From positions 69,114,286 to 69,178,285 of the forward strand of contig CM067086.1 in assembly GCA_034008185.1 (NCBI GenBank): a stretch of DNA of 64,000 bases, written 5' to 3'. Source of the DNA: Gorsachius magnificus (lineage: Eukaryota > Chordata > Aves > Pelecaniformes > Ardeidae). A program made the position numbers and the translations under genes. The notes below the pieces were generated by a model. The model was not told the origin of the DNA. It made no database searches and saw only the letters and a list, made by a program, of their open reading frames with translations. Below, one piece after another: positions 1-11,512 of the stretch (positions within the stretch are counted from its first letter, which is position 1; each line of letters starts with the position of its first letter).

Positions 1-3000
1 CGCACACACATTATGGGAAGGTACAAGAAACACCATGGCCAGAGATACACGTAACAGAACCAGTCCAGAGACCTTTGCATTCATTTTGAAGTTGTTCCAG
101 TAAATTGGAAAAGCAGTTTAGGTAATAATTAAAGATCAGAGCAGTCTCTTTGGCAGAAGATGAGGGAAATAAAACAAAACAGGCCCACAAGACTCATCAG
201 TTCTCCAAACTGTTGAGACTTTACTTTGAGCCAAGATCTGTAAAGGGAAAACATTCAGGAGTTCAGACACCTGCAACTGGGAAATCAATTTTTTGCATCT
301 TTTGGGTTATGCTGGTACTACTATGGCTGAAAAGCAGCAGCTTGTTACAATGGTGTGAATCACATTCAGTGATCACTTATTCCTGGTAAAAAATATAACT
401 AGCCCTCAGTCAAACACAGAAGGTCAGGCCATTGGTGGAAGCTTAGAAGTAATTTTTCTAGAGGTGCCTGAAAACAAGAATGTTATTTCTCAGAAAAAAA
501 AAGAAATGCCACTTCTTTTTGACTGAGCCCAAAGACAAGCCAGGTCTCCTGGAACTGCTCATCCAGCGTGGACAAGGTCCTCAGCTGAGAGGTGGAAAAG
601 TGGCAGCACATTCCCTCAATCAGCTCGGAAAAAGTCCTGAAGGTGTTGAGGGAGGAGTGAGAGCCTCCAGAGCAGCTCCGCGATGAAGTGTCCAGGCAGG
701 TTTGCTGCTGAGTTCTTTCTGCTGGATCGTGCACTTGAAAACCTGGCGTTTTGCATACCCCCATTTGCTAATTACCCACACGATGGTACTCCAGCCTGCT
801 TTGGCACACCTCTGGCATTTAATGTCTTTAAATATTGACAGATGGATCGTTGTCTCGTTTTACTCCGTGAAAGCTGGGAGTAAAGCTGTAATGCTAAGCT
901 GATTAAAAGAAAGGGATCACCAGCTAAATGCATTTCTTCCTGACTTCTAAATGTGGAAGTACCTTCTCATTGCTTAAGGGATATATTTTTGTAAAATATC
1001 TGGCTCCTAAACTAGGAGTACAAACACTCCCTGGATGCTCTTGCAAGGAGCAGACTTTCTTCTTATTCTGCTCAAAGAGTTTTCCCCCCTCCTTATCCTG
1101 CTGTGTAAAAAGAGCATTTTTTTTGTCTCACCTTGCAAAAGAAAGAATCAATTTTGTTCTTTCATCGGAAGGAAAAAAGAATAATCGACAAAGCCCATTA
1201 CTTAAAAGGAAAATTGTTTAGCACATCAAGGTCCAAACTTACAGCAAACCACGTTGTCCAAACCATTGCCTCTGCCCAGACTGGCTATTGATCTGAAGAG
1301 ACAAAAGGAAAACACAGGCACCGAGAAATAAAGAGGCTGTTTGAGCCTCACCCAGCAGGTAAGTGGCAAAGCCAAGAAGAGCAGCCAGCGCTTCTGCCTC
1401 TACCATGTCGTGCCTCGTTCCCGGGGCCAAATCAAAAGGGGATTTAATCTGGGTTTTTAGAAGCCTTTATTTTTATGCCTCAGAAAACACTGATCAATTG
1501 TAGGGTTGTGAGCCTAGAAGTGCTGCTGAAATGACATCCCGACCTCAGAACAGGGGAACATTTTGGAACAATTCATTTTCTTTTCCTATTCACCTGTTGG
1601 TATTATACCTGCAGCTGATCATAAGATTCTACTGTAATCCAATGCATTTTGAGAGTAAAGACACCTTAAACTGGAAGTTTACATCTGTAGATCTCTGTGG
1701 TGGGCTCTAGTAGGCCCAAAGTGCTGAGCTGGGCAAGTGTCCGTGCCCAACCTCACCTCCGCCCTGTGAGCAATCGCCTTTCCACAGGCATTAGTAAGTT
1801 CCCAACTGTTTGCAGGGTTGCCGCACTGTTAACTGACCCAATAAAAATTATCAAACAGAAATTTCCACTTTTTTTTTTTTTTTTTTTTAAATGGAAACTT
1901 ACAGTGTGCAGGTAAATGAAGATGGAAAACAAGTCAAGGGAAACCAAAATTTACATCACTCTTCTAAGAATGTACAGGCATGAATATGTATGATACATTA
2001 TAGATCTGACTGATGCATGACCCGTAACTCATCAGAAGTAATGGCTTACATTGAGTAATGGAGGTTCCTCTTTCGAGATGAAGCATTAGTCACTTAAACG
2101 CTTTCCACATTGCACTGCAAAAAAACCCCTTTCGCCTATTTAACTTAAATACTGTTTTCTTTATAAGAATTCTAAAAACCTGTTCCTGGTTTACATATGG
2201 TGCCCCATTAGCCAAAATAAATACTCCAACCCCTATTTCCTAGCATCATCTTTGGCTTTGCTGTCATTGCTTTGTCAGTGGTCAACAGTTATTTGTTCAA
2301 AGCAGGGGAAGGGGGCCCATTCCCTATTAATTAGGAGAGAGATCAGAAATAAAGCAGGCTCCCCCCATGCAGGCAGAGATGGAGAATGGGCTCAGCCAAA
2401 GGAGCTGGGGCATTGATAAGAATCACAGAATTACAGTTAATACCGTGAGTGACGTTACTCTGGTTTGTCAGATGCTCTGGGTGCTTGTGGAGCCACAGAG
2501 GATGAATGAACAGCAGCACTGCCCCCTGCATTATGCACATTTAAGGAATCACAGGCTTTTTCACCCATATTCAGCCACATTTGCATTTTTTATTTTTGCA
2601 GTGGCTCAGCCAGAAGAACAAAACCAGAACTGCCTGGGCCTTTGCAAAACAACAGCTTGGATCAGGTAGTCAGTAGAAGAGATGGTTCCTCCAGGCTTGG
2701 TCAGCATTGGTAATTGGTCAAATCCAGACTTGTTTTTTCTGATCAAGAAGTATATAAGAATTTTGTGCACACAAAACATTAATAAAATATGGTGCATTTT
2801 TCTTCCTTTGCTCTGGAAAGCGATGCCTCTGCCCCACACAGTTTTCCTAAACAATTCAAGTCTGGGCATTTTAATTTAATGTTTATCTTTCTATTTGCCC
2901 ATTAACTTTATGTAAAGCTACCCCATCACCATGTCTGCTTGCCACCCACCATGACCAGTGCTTCAAAGCAAATACTGTGCTCCACTTGAGCTGTCAGAGG

Positions 3001-3152
3001 AGGAGGAAAACAGGCAGATAGCTGGGGCGTCTCCTGCCTTCTCCATGCTCCATACTTCTGTGCTTCTCATGAATCCTTCCCTTCTAAACTATCACAATTA
3101 GGATAGAAGATATAAAAAAGGCCCTGTGTCATTGCTATCATTCATTATTCAT
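1..3152. other. Noncoding sequence, no gene recognised
   Basis: I see no recognisable protein, RNA gene or well-preserved repeat. The open frames on both strands are under 105 codons, overlap each other, and have compositions typical of chance. A T20 tract lies at 1869-1888. A segment at 1245-1358 has an AG before it and a GTAAGT after it, but all three forward frames contain stops. A segment at 2602-2665 follows a pyrimidine-rich AG and ends before a weak GTAGTC. Confidence 0.6.
1869..1888. repeat. Poly-T tract (T20)
   Basis: An uninterrupted run of about 20 T. Read on the minus strand it is a poly-A, but no retrocopy body is recognisable beside it, so it is treated as a simple repeat. Confidence 0.9.
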
Positions 3153-3381
3153 TTAGACTGGATCTAAGGAAGGAATTCTTTCCAGTGAGGGTGGTGAAAC
3201 CCTGGCAGGGGTTGCCCAGCGAGGGGGTGGAGGCCCCATCCCTGGGAACATTCCAGGCCGGGATGGACAGGGCTGTGAGCAACCTGATGTGGTTCAAGGT
3301 GTCCCTGCTCCTGCAGGGGGGTTGGGCTGGGTGACCTCTAGGGGACCCTTCCAACCCAAACCATTCCGTGAGTCTATGATT
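3153..3381 (+). mobile_element. CR1 LINE, 3' end fragment
   Basis: This is a 5'-truncated CR1 retrotransposon in sense orientation. It begins inside the last part of ORF2, where the frame encodes the L-D-L-R-K-E-F-F region, and runs through the C-terminal [17 protein letters not shown] segment into the short 3' UTR and a degraded ATTCTATG tail. It is closely similar to the copies at 19660, 26522, 43209 and 63862. Like them it has ATG-TGG (3287-3292) where the longer copies have ATC-TAG, so the ORF2 stop is missing. The tail is slightly decayed (CCGTGAGTCTATGATT). Confidence 0.95.
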
Positions 3382-4659
3382 AAGTAAAATTGATTTTTAT
3401 AAAGGTAGTTTTGCCAAGGAACACACCAAACATTGAAGAAAATGTCATCTGGGGTCAGGTCTTTTACTCAGGTCTACAAAGCAGCACTGGAGACCCAACC
3501 GTGTAATGGTTTATGCTGCATTGTATTGCATTTGCTATTTGATGGTCTGGTAACACTTTAACAGTCTTGAATGAGCATTTACTTTAGATTTAATAGGGCA
3601 GCTTCTCTGTTGTAATTAAATATCAATTGATTGCTAAAAGAGCACTTGCTAGATTTAATATATAAGAGATAAACCTGGTTTGCTGTATAATTAACTCAGA
3701 CCACAACAACAAAAGTGCAATTAGATTTCTAGAACACAGAACTTGTAAAAAAGTTTAGCAGGTTGGTGGACATGAGGGGAATTCAATAAAAATGATGTTA
3801 AAAAATGTGTTTAATAATGATCCTAAAGGCTATTAATTAGTTTGGTTAACTTTTGATGATTTTGACCTTTGATGTAGAGATTCCCTGGAGACGGAAATCA
3901 AACAGTGAAAGTGACTGTTCCCACTGGGCGTGCGTGGTATCAAGAGACAGTTTTCTTCAAACAGGTATAAAAAAAAAGTCAGGCCTCTAATGTAATTTTA
4001 ATGGTTTTTTTCTGCATTAATAGTAAGTGTTTATTGTATCTGCACTTTGAAAATTCAGCCTTTAAGTATTTAACTTCACCATCATTTACAAATATGTAAT
4101 TAATTCCCATTCTGTTTTTCTTTTGCTTGTTTTTGCCTGCACTCTGCAGGTTTTTTTTAACAGGGTCAGTCACTTAAAAATGGAAAAAACAAAAAAAAAG
4201 CCAGGTTTTGACTGTTAACCATGAAAAAGCCATCCATATGCAGAACATTAATCCTACATCAGAATCAGCTGCCGCCAAACTAAAAAAGCCCAAAAGAATA
4301 AATGATGTGAGCATCTTAGAAATTAAACTCAAAGCATGTGTATATGGCTGGCATTGCTCTGAGCTGCCATTACACATGTAAGGCCCCTTGCTACTAAATT
4401 AAGATGTTTTTTCATTATGAGACATTACCAAGACTCTCTTCACAATGACGCTGCCCACGCGCGTCTTGCAATATGCCTGTAAAGCAGTCCCCATGCCTGC
4501 TATGTGCTTTCCTCCCCCCAGCATATGCTGCACGCCAAACCCAAATGACAACACAGCAGAATATTAATAACTTCTGTCCTGCTCAGTGTCCCTGGCACAG
4601 GAAGCCCAACCTACTGCCTACCAGGCACCTTCAATCATTTTTCTTCCATTCAAATTTAA
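3382..4659. other. Noncoding sequence with a possible conserved block
   Basis: No gene is recognised. The part from about 3590 to 3870 is A+T-rich and poor in CpG, with several TAAT/ATTA cores, and could be a conserved noncoding element. It is followed at once by a splice-bordered open segment (3878-3964, listed separately). From 3980 to 4660 nothing stands out. Confidence 0.5.
3878..3964 (+). other. Weak candidate internal exon (87 bp)
   Basis: The segment is preceded by a T-rich tract ending in TAG and followed by CAG|GTATAA, a fair donor. It is 87 bp, a multiple of three, and open in its first frame: 29 residues starting RFPGDGNQTVKV and ending WYQETVFFKQ. The translation has a protein-like composition, but I do not recognise a family. 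An open frame of this length arises by chance about one time in four, and no partner exon was found nearby. It could equally be random sequence. Confidence 0.15.
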
Positions 4660-5411
4660 GGATGTCATCCAGAGAGACCTGGGCAGGCTGGAGAGGTGGG
4701 CCTGGGTGAACCTCATGAGGTTCAACAAGGCCAAGTGCAAGGTCCTGCCCCTGGGTCGGGGTAACCCCCAGTATCAGTACAGGCTGGGGGAAGAAAGGAT
4801 GGAGAGCAGCCCTGCCGAGAGGGACTTGGGGGTGCTGGGGGATGAAAAGCTGGCCATGAGCCGGCAATGTGCGCTGGCAGACCAGAAGGCCAACCCTACC
4901 CTGGGTTGCATCAGGAGAAGCGTGGCCAGCGTCGAGGGAGGGGATTGTGCCCCTCTGCTCTGCTCTGGGGAGACCTCCCCTGGAGCCCTGCGTCCAGCTC
5001 GGGAGCCCTCAGCACAAGGAGGACATGGAGCTGTTGGAGCGGGGCCAGAGGAGGGCTACTAAAATGATCCGAGGGCTGGAGCACCTCTCTTATGAGGCCA
5101 GGCTGGGAGAGTTGGGGGTGTTCAGCCTGGAGAAGAGAAGGCTGAGGGGAGACCTGATTACGGCCTTTCAGTATCTAAAGGGGGCTCATAGGAAAGATGG
5201 GGAAAATCTTTTTAGTAGGGCCAGCTGTGACAGGACAAGGGGAGATGGTTTTAAACTGAAGCAGGGTAGGGTTAGACTGGATATAAGGAGTAAATTCTTT
5301 ACAACGAGGGTGGTGAAACCCTGGGAGGGGTTGCCCAGAGAGGGGGTGGAGGCCCCATCCCTGGGAACATTCAAGGACAGGTTGGATGGGGCTCTGAGCA
5401 ACCTGATCTAG
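4660..5411 (+). pseudogene. Frameshifted CR1 ORF2 C-terminal remnant
   Basis: This is the C-terminal part of a CR1 ORF2 polyprotein. The first frame reads [15 protein letters not shown] through GCIRRSVAS. Near 4930 the sequence GCCAGCGTCGAGGG lacks two bases compared with GCCAGCAGGTCGAGGG in the copy at 8914-11344. The remainder ([19 protein letters not shown] to DGALSNLI) therefore continues in another frame, to the normal TAG at 5409-5411. With no RT catalytic domain and a frameshift, it cannot make a working protein. Confidence 0.92.
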
Positions 5412-5508
5412 TTAGTGGTGTCCCTGCTCACTGCAGGGGGGGTTGGACTAGATGACCTCTAGGGGACCCTTCCAACCCAAAACATTCTATGATTCTATGA
5501 TTCTATGA
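4660..5508 (+). mobile_element. CR1 LINE, 0.85 kb 3' fragment
   Basis: This is a 5'-truncated sense CR1 that starts just after the reverse transcriptase catalytic region (the [11 protein letters not shown] segment) and extends through the C-terminal third of ORF2, the 3' UTR and a tail of about three ATTCTATG units ending near 5508. It belongs to the same subfamily as the large element at 8914-11344: both share the ATC-TAG stop and the GTTAGTGGTGTCCCTGCTCA start of the 3' UTR. It carries clear inactivating changes, described under the ORF2 remnant. Confidence 0.96.
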
Positions 5509-8500
5509 ATTCTGTTGGTGTGTATCACACCGATGCATCGGCCATGTTGTGACCAGACCCCATGGCTATAGCAGAGCAGGGACACAAATCAGCTGGGCGT
5601 TTGGCAGGACGCGGTGGTGGCAAAGCAAAGCAACGCCTGTGTCCCCTCTCCATGACCTTCACTGATGGGACTTGCTTGTCCCAGCCCCAGCTGAGCTGCA
5701 GGCAAAAGCTACCTGGTTCCATGACAACAAATTCCACAGATGCAGGCTTGAGTGCATTGAATTTTTCGGGGGCGGGGGGACATGTACACACTTCTTTTTG
5801 ATTTTCCCTGACATTACCTGTCAAAACGATTCCAGGTGTTTGACAAAAAAAAAAGTAAACCCAAGAGCGGTTCTTAAGCCAACTTTTTCCCAGCAGAGCC
5901 CGAGAAGGGTATGTTTGATGCAATGAAAATAGGATTGCTAATAGCAGGAGAGTCTTTTGGGGTGATGGTGCATTGTGCAAAGGATGGCAGGAGCAGGAAG
6001 AAAACAGAGAAGGGTGCTCAGGCCAGCGTGGTAGGCAAACAGGAGGGCATTAGTGATGGCCCGTGTCACACAGCCCCTTGGGGTGCCGTGCCTTCGGGAA
6101 GAGGGGTGGGACTTCCTTTTAAATCACATTTTTTCCACTGAACTTGAGAGAAGCGCCAGTTAAAAAATGACTCCAGCTCCAGGGCCGCTGAGCAGCGGTA
6201 AGTGCAGAGAGGACAGCCTCTTCAATCAAGCTGTTTGCTTTTGTCCAGGTAGTGCTTTCAGATGAGTCCAGGTAGAAATGAAGCGGAACATGATAAGTTT
6301 TCTTGCAGCTGCCATAGCCGGGCCAGAGAGCTCTGGTTTTATTTATGTTTCAGAGGCGTAACAAGCCCGCGTTTACAGCACACCGGAGCCAGCTTGGAGG
6401 ACACAGACAGAAATAGGCTTACCCGCAGGCTGACTTTTATTAGAGCTTGAAAAGTCAGCAAGCAGGGAGCTGGGAAGCAAATATTACTGCCTAAGAGACG
6501 ATGGCACATTTCAGACCTCGGCGAAAATAATGGAGCAAATTCATCACCGCGCGAGCTCTGCCGGCACCGGCAGCTCTTGTTCCTCTGTGCCCATCTGTTC
6601 CCAGTGGAAACTCGCCTTTAGGAGTATCTGAATGGCTGAGACATTTGAGAGGAATCGAGCACAGCAGAAAACATGGTAAATGTTGGTAAATCAGAGGGTT
6701 GGCTGCAGGCAGACACTGAAGTGCCGGTCTGCTGATTTACAGCGCAGCGCATTTCAGCGTCTGTGTGCCCGTGCATGCGCGCCCACCCCCTGTGCTCCTC
6801 TCTATCTGCTGGCCACCCCGCTGGCTCTGCTGGCCAGGGCCAAACCATCAACCACTCCTGTCCATTACTGTTAACCAGCCATCAGGAAGGCAAGATTTAT
6901 AGAGTTCACTTTTATTTGGCCAAAATACCCGGGAGTAAAGAAACAGGTTTTGGACCTCCTGCCACAAAGACGGCTAAATCATCTCTGTGTCTGTATTTGC
7001 AGTGAAAAATGTGCTTGTCTGAGCAATCCCTAAAAGCCCGGTCCTTTAGCACACACATTTACAGGGCAAGGAGCGGCTCTTGCTAGAGGCTCACACGTGT
7101 CCCGCCACGGTGAAGCCCCAAACTGGATAAAGCCGCTGAACTCTACCCTCATATAAACATAGAATAATAAAGCAAAAATCTTCATCAAGGCCAAAAATGT
7201 CCTATAATTACTCAACACAGACAAAGGCAGAACCGAGAAATGTCGCTCCTGATTGCTGGAGAGAAAAATCTGACAACTCATTCCCAAAACACGAGAACGG
7301 CAGCCACTGAATAACACGGGGGACAACCGCTGTGGCAGACAACTCGTTCCGCTTGCATGGACGAGCTTTTTGTCCTAAATCACTTCCCAGTCTCAACTAC
7401 GCCATGTAAAAACTGCAATGAAGCAGAGCACTTACCTGGCATTACTTCTAGCACAACAGCAAGGATATGCTTGGGCGCTTATGTTTGATTTGGAAGTCTT
7501 GCATATCTTATTTCTCCCCCCAAATGCTTGTGGAAAATTAGCACCAACCTTCTGTAACTCACAGGGTACAATTTACCAACATGTAAATCTTACTTTCACA
7601 TAGCTCAGAAATAGGAAAGCTTAAAGGCTTTGCAGCTGAGAACCAAACTGATCCAGCTCTCTGGAGAGTTAATGCAAAATCTCCCACTGACTTTTATAGG
7701 CATTAGAGGAGACCCTCGGCTGACTTTATAATCTACAGAGGGAAAATAATTGAGATTTCCAGAAAATTGGCTCAGCATTATTTTAACACTATAAATGTTT
7801 CTGCTCGGAAACAGTAGACTTTGCATGTTTTTCTCCCAATCCAAAGATAAAACTGTTCCCATAAAAAATACATTGTTAAAATGCTTTTTGGAGAAAGTCC
7901 CATCCTTGAAAGGTGCATTTGCTAAGGATGTCTCAGAAGTGACTTTCTCATTTGAGATCACCTCATTTCCACCAGAGTGGCAATTGCTCATATCATTACT
8001 TTCTAAGTAGGCAGTAGCTTGCTTTCTCTTTCCTTTTCTCCTGCCAAAAGCCTTCCCACTCCTGTCTTTATAGCTACTTTTTTCCTCCCCCAACCTTTTA
8101 TTATAGCAAGGAAGTAATTAAAACCCAAATGTTTCTAGCATTAGCACAACAGGAAGGGTATAGATCAAGAACGGAGCATAAAAAAATATAAAAATTAAAG
8201 TTGTTCTTGTAACTTACCCAGTGCTCTTTATTCCCAGGAACCAACCATGACTAAACCCAGAAGCTTTAGCCCTCTCCTCCAGAGGCGCAGGACAAGGTGT
8301 CCTCCTATTTGGGCTCATCTGCAGGAAAGCGCAGGGTGAGGGGCCTTTCCTCCTAATGAAAGGAAATGTTCAGCAATTTGTTCAAATGTAACAACTGGAT
8401 TGTCAAGCTGAAATTTTAGCGAGCGAAGACAGGTAGAAATATTAATTTTCAGAATACATGCAGGTCTGCAAGTCCTCAGCCTTCACAGTGGATTTGTGCT

Positions 8501-8684
8501 AATTTAGTAAAATCTGTTTGCATCAGCTTTTGCTTATTTTATTTATTTTGTCAAGATAGAAACATTGCAATAACCAGGAGAACTTTTGCTGAACAACCTC
8601 TAGGAAGACCCTCTCCTTCTCCACCCCCCAAAAAAATCTTTTAGTGTGAAAATGGGTTATTTACCTATTTGAATACCTTCATTT
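5509..8684. other. Noncoding sequence, no gene recognised
   Basis: No recognisable gene or repeat. The longest chance frames are on the minus strand at 5525-5980 and 7605-8093; both have low-complexity or atypical composition and no family signature. A mixed GC block around 6140-6900 and A+T-rich sequence at 7140-8000 show no clear structure. A minus-strand donor-like CAG|GTAAGT lies at about 7430, but I see no matching open exon. Confidence 0.55.
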
Positions 8685-8789
8685 TAGGGACATGGTTTAG
8701 TGATAGACTTGGCAGTGTTAGGTTTGCTGTTGGACTAGATGGTCTTAAACGTCTTTTCCAGCCTGAATGATTTTATGATTCTATGGTTC
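8685..8789 (+). mobile_element. Short CR1 3' end
   Basis: About 100 bp in sense orientation. It contains the GGACATGGTTTAGTG lead, the TTGGACTAGATGGTCTTA segment and a GATTTTATGATTCTATGG tail, all typical of the final bases of an older avian CR1 subfamily. No ORF2 sequence remains. It lies 124 bp from the tail of the large minus-strand CR1, so the two elements are tail-to-tail. Confidence 0.85.
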
Positions 8790-8913
8790 TGCTATGGCAA
8801 CGCATCCTCACCGAAGCATTACCCCAAACCTGCTGCATTTTTCCTTTCCAAGTGAGGCTCTGAAAACTCACATGCACAGAAAATTGGAGCCGTACGAATC
8901 AGTCGGTGGCAAG

Positions 8914-11344
8914 ATAGAATCATAGAATCATAGAATGTTTTGGGTTGGAAGGGACCCCTAGAGGTCATCTAGTCCAACCCCCCTGCAGTGAGCAGGGACA
9001 CCACTAACTAGATCAGGTTGCTCACAGCCCCATCCAACCTGACCTTGAATGTTTCCAGGGATGGGGCCTCCACCACCTCTCTGGGCAACCTGTTCCAGTG
9101 TTTTACCACCCTCATTGTAAAGAATTTCTTCCTTATATCCAGTCTAAACCTACCCTGGTTTAGTTTAAAACCATTACCCCTTGTCCTCTCGCAGCTGGCC
9201 CTACTAAAAAGATTTTCCCCATCTTTCCTATAGGCCCCCTTTAGATACTGAAAGGCCGTAATCAGGTCTCCCCTCAGCCTTCTCTTCTCCAGGCTGAACA
9301 CCCCCAGCTCTCCCAGCCTGTCCTCATAAGAGAGGTGCTCCAGCCCTCGGATCATTTTAGTAGCCCTCCTCTGGACCCGCTCCAACAGTTCCATGTCCTT
9401 CTTGTGCTGAGGGCTCCAGAGTTGGACACAATACTCCAGGTGAGGTCTCACCAGAGCAGAGTAGAGGGGCAGAATCACCTCCCTCGACCTGCTGGCCACG
9501 CTTCTCCTGATGCAGCCCAGGGTACGGTTGGCCTTCTGGGCTGCCAGTGCACATTGCCGGCTCATGGCCAGCTTTTCATCCACCAGCACGCCCAAGTCCC
9601 TCTCGGCAGGGCTGCTCTCGATCCTTTCTTCCCCCAGCCTGTACTGATACTGGGGGTTACCCCGACCCAGGTGCATGACCTTGCACTTGGCCTTGTTGAA
9701 CCTCATGAGGTTCACACAGGCCCACCTCTCCAGCCTGTCCAGGTCTCTCTGGATGCCATCCCGTCCTTCTGGTGTGTCAACCGCACCACTCAGTTTGGTG
9801 TCATCCGCAAACTTGCTGAGGGTGCACTCAATCTCGCTGTCTAAGTCATTGATGAATATATTAAACAGCACGGGTCCCAGTACGGACCCCTGAGGGACAC
9901 CACTCGTCACCGGTCTCCATCTGGACATTGAGCCATTGACCACTACCCTCTGGATGCAGCCATCCAGCCAGTTCCTTATCCACCGAACAGTCCACCCGTC
10001 AAATCCATAGCCCTCCAATTTAGAGAGAAGGATGTTGTGGGGGACTGTGTCAAAGGCTTTGCAGAAGTCCAGATAGATGACATCCATTGGTTTTCCCGTG
10101 TCCACTGATGCTGTCACACCATCATAGAAAGCCACTAGGTTCGTCAGGCAGGACTTGCCCTTGGTGAAGCCATGCTGGCTATCTCGAATTATCTCCCTGG
10201 CCTCCATGTGCCTTAGCATAGCTTCTAGGAGGATCTGTTCCATGATCTTCCCAGGCACAGAGGTGAGGCTGACAGGTCGGTAGTTCCCAGGGTCTTCCTT
10301 TCTACCCTTTTTGAAAATGGGCACAATGTTTCCCTTCTTCCAGTCACCAGGGACTTCCCCTGACTGCCATGGCTTTTCAAATATCATGGAGAGTGGCTTG
10401 GTGACTACATCGGCCAATTCCCTCAGGACTCTGGGATGCATCTCATCAGGTCCCATGGACTTATGCGCATTCAGGTTCCTCAGGTGGTCACAAACCTGAT
10501 CTTCTCCTACAGCAGGAAGGGTTTTGCCCTCCCAGCCCCCCTCATGCCATCCATCAACTAGGGTGGGGTGGGGAGAGAGGTTCCCAGTGAAGACTGAGGC
10601 AAAAAAGTTGTTGAGTACCTCAGCTTTCTCCTCATCTGCTATTACCAGCTTGCCAGTCTCGCTCATCAGTGGGGGTACGCTTTCTTTAACCATCCTTTTC
10701 CGGCTGATATACCTGTAGAAACCCTTCTTGTTATTCTTTGCATCCCTAGCCAAGTTTAGCTCCAGCTGAGCCTTGGCCTTCCTGACCCCATTCCTACACA
10801 ACCGGGCCGCGTCCCTATACTCTTCCCAGGATGCCTGTCCCTGCTTCCACTGCCTGTGCAGCTCCCTCTTCCTCCTTAGTTTGTCCAGCATGTCTCGTCT
10901 CAGCCATGCTGGTCTCTTCCCTTCTTTGCCCGATTTCTTACACCTGGGGATCGAGAGCTCTTGCGCTCTGTGGATCACTTCCTTAAAGAGCTGCCAGCTC
11001 TGTTCTGTTCCCCTGTCTCTGAGGACCGTTTCCCAGGGAGTCCTTCCGACTATCTCCTTGAGGAGCTGGAAGTTTGCTTTTCTAAAATTCAGGGTCCTGA
11101 CTATACTCTTCATTCTTCCCATTTCCCTCTGGAGTGTGAGCTCTACCAGCGCATGATCACTGCAACCCAAGCTGCCTCCGATCTTGACATTTCCGACGAG
11201 CTCACTTGCATTGGTGACCACCAGGTCCAGTATCGCATCCCCTCGGGTAGGGGTGTCTATTACCTGGCTTAAGAAGTTGTCCTCAATGCATTCAAGAAAC
11301 CTGCTGGATTGCCTACAGCTTGCCGTGCTGGTTTTCCAGCAGAT
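8914..11344 (-). mobile_element. CR1 LINE, 2.4 kb, mostly complete ORF2
   Basis: This is the longest retroelement in the window, inserted on the minus strand. Its 3' tail (three AGAATCAT units on the plus strand, from 8914) is followed by a 3' UTR of about 90 bp and then by ORF2. CR1 similarity can be followed upstream to the ICW motif (11336-11344) in the C-terminal half of the endonuclease domain. Beyond that I recognise nothing, so the element appears 5'-truncated, as most CR1 copies are; ORF1 and most of the endonuclease are absent. The unbroken reading frame suggests a relatively recent insertion. Confidence 0.95.
9008..11344 (-). CDS. CR1 ORF2, partial: endonuclease end plus reverse transcriptase
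   Basis: This is the ORF2 of a CR1 (Jockey-superfamily) LINE, which makes cDNA by target-primed reverse transcription. The frame is open from an in-frame TAG at 11441-11443 to the TAG at 9008-9010. CR1 homology starts at ICW (11336-11344), then comes the end of the endonuclease (LGCSDH, at about residues 18-23 counting from the first ATG at 11221). The reverse transcriptase follows: [20 protein letters not shown], the first catalytic block YLDFCKAFD (D385), [10 protein letters not shown] (441-450) and FADD (471-474). The CR1 C-terminal region ([32 protein letters not shown]) completes it. From ATG 11221 it is 737 residues, but that ATG is internal and not a natural start. The catalytic residues look intact. 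Loss of the N-terminal endonuclease means it cannot retrotranspose on its own. Confidence 0.93.
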   Translation of the reverse strand: MCWKTSTASCRQSSRFLECIEDNFLSQVIDTPTRGDAILDLVVTNASELVGNVKIGGSLGCSDHALVELTLQREMGRMKSIVRTLNFRKANFQLLKEIVGRTPWETVLRDRGTEQSWQLFKEVIHRAQELSIPRCKKSGKEGKRPAWLRRDMLDKLRRKRELHRQWKQGQASWEEYRDAARLCRNGVRKAKAQLELNLARDAKNNKKGFYRYISRKRMVKESVPPLMSETGKLVIADEEKAEVLNNFFASVFTGNLSPHPTLVDGWHEGGWEGKTLPAVGEDQVCDHLRNLNAHKSMGPDEMHPRVLRELADVVTKPLSMIFEKPWQSGEVPGDWKKGNIVPIFKKGRKEDPGNYRPVSLTSVPGKIMEQILLEAMLRHMEAREIIRDSQHGFTKGKSCLTNLVAFYDGVTASVDTGKPMDVIYLDFCKAFDTVPHNILLSKLEGYGFDGWTVRWIRNWLDGCIQRVVVNGSMSRWRPVTSGVPQGSVLGPVLFNIFINDLDSEIECTLSKFADDTKLSGAVDTPEGRDGIQRDLDRLERWACVNLMRFNKAKCKVMHLGRGNPQYQYRLGEERIESSPAERDLGVLVDEKLAMSRQCALAAQKANRTLGCIRRSVASRSREVILPLYSALVRPHLEYCVQLWSPQHKKDMELLERVQRRATKMIRGLEHLSYEDRLGELGVFSLEKRRLRGDLITAFQYLKGAYRKDGENLFSRASCERTRGNGFKLNQGRFRLDIRKKFFTMRVVKHWNRLPREVVEAPSLETFKVRLDGAVSNLI

Positions 11345-11493
11345 ACTCCCACTGCTGCTCAGATTTCCCCCCTCACCTTCTTCTCTCTTTAGATCTCTGG
11401 AAAATTTTTGTAAGTGGAGAGCGTGGCTGTAGCCTCTCCTCTAACAAGCACCTTCATTAGCATTCACTTTACATCAGCAGAAATGAAGCTTCC

Positions 11494-11512
11494 TTTTTTT
11501 TTTTTTTTTTTT
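11494..11512. repeat. Poly-T tract (T19)
   Basis: A run of about 19 T in otherwise unique sequence, about 150 bp upstream of the 5' end of the minus-strand CR1. It does not border the element. Confidence 0.88.

Noticed and set aside
1245..1358. Segment between an AG and a good GTAAGT
   Set aside because: All three forward frames contain stops, so it is at most noncoding; the acceptor has a weak pyrimidine tract.
2602..2665. 64-bp open segment after TATTTTTGCAG
   Set aside because: The donor (GTAGTC) is weak. A faint resemblance of the translation to Tc1-type transposase wording did not hold up when the flanks were read.
5525..5980. 151-codon minus-strand ORF with a hydrophobic start
   Set aside because: The start resembles a signal peptide, but the rest has no domain and no splice or promoter context supports it.
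7605..8093. 162-codon minus-strand ORF
   Set aside because: No family signature and no repeat similarity; A+T-rich chance frame.
8914..8938. Regular AGAATCAT repeats that might suggest an array
   Set aside because: They are the reversed ATTCTATG tail units of CR1, not a CRISPR or satellite.
9335..9844. Plus-strand ORF of 169 codons within the large CR1
   Set aside because: Antisense shadow of the CR1 ORF2.
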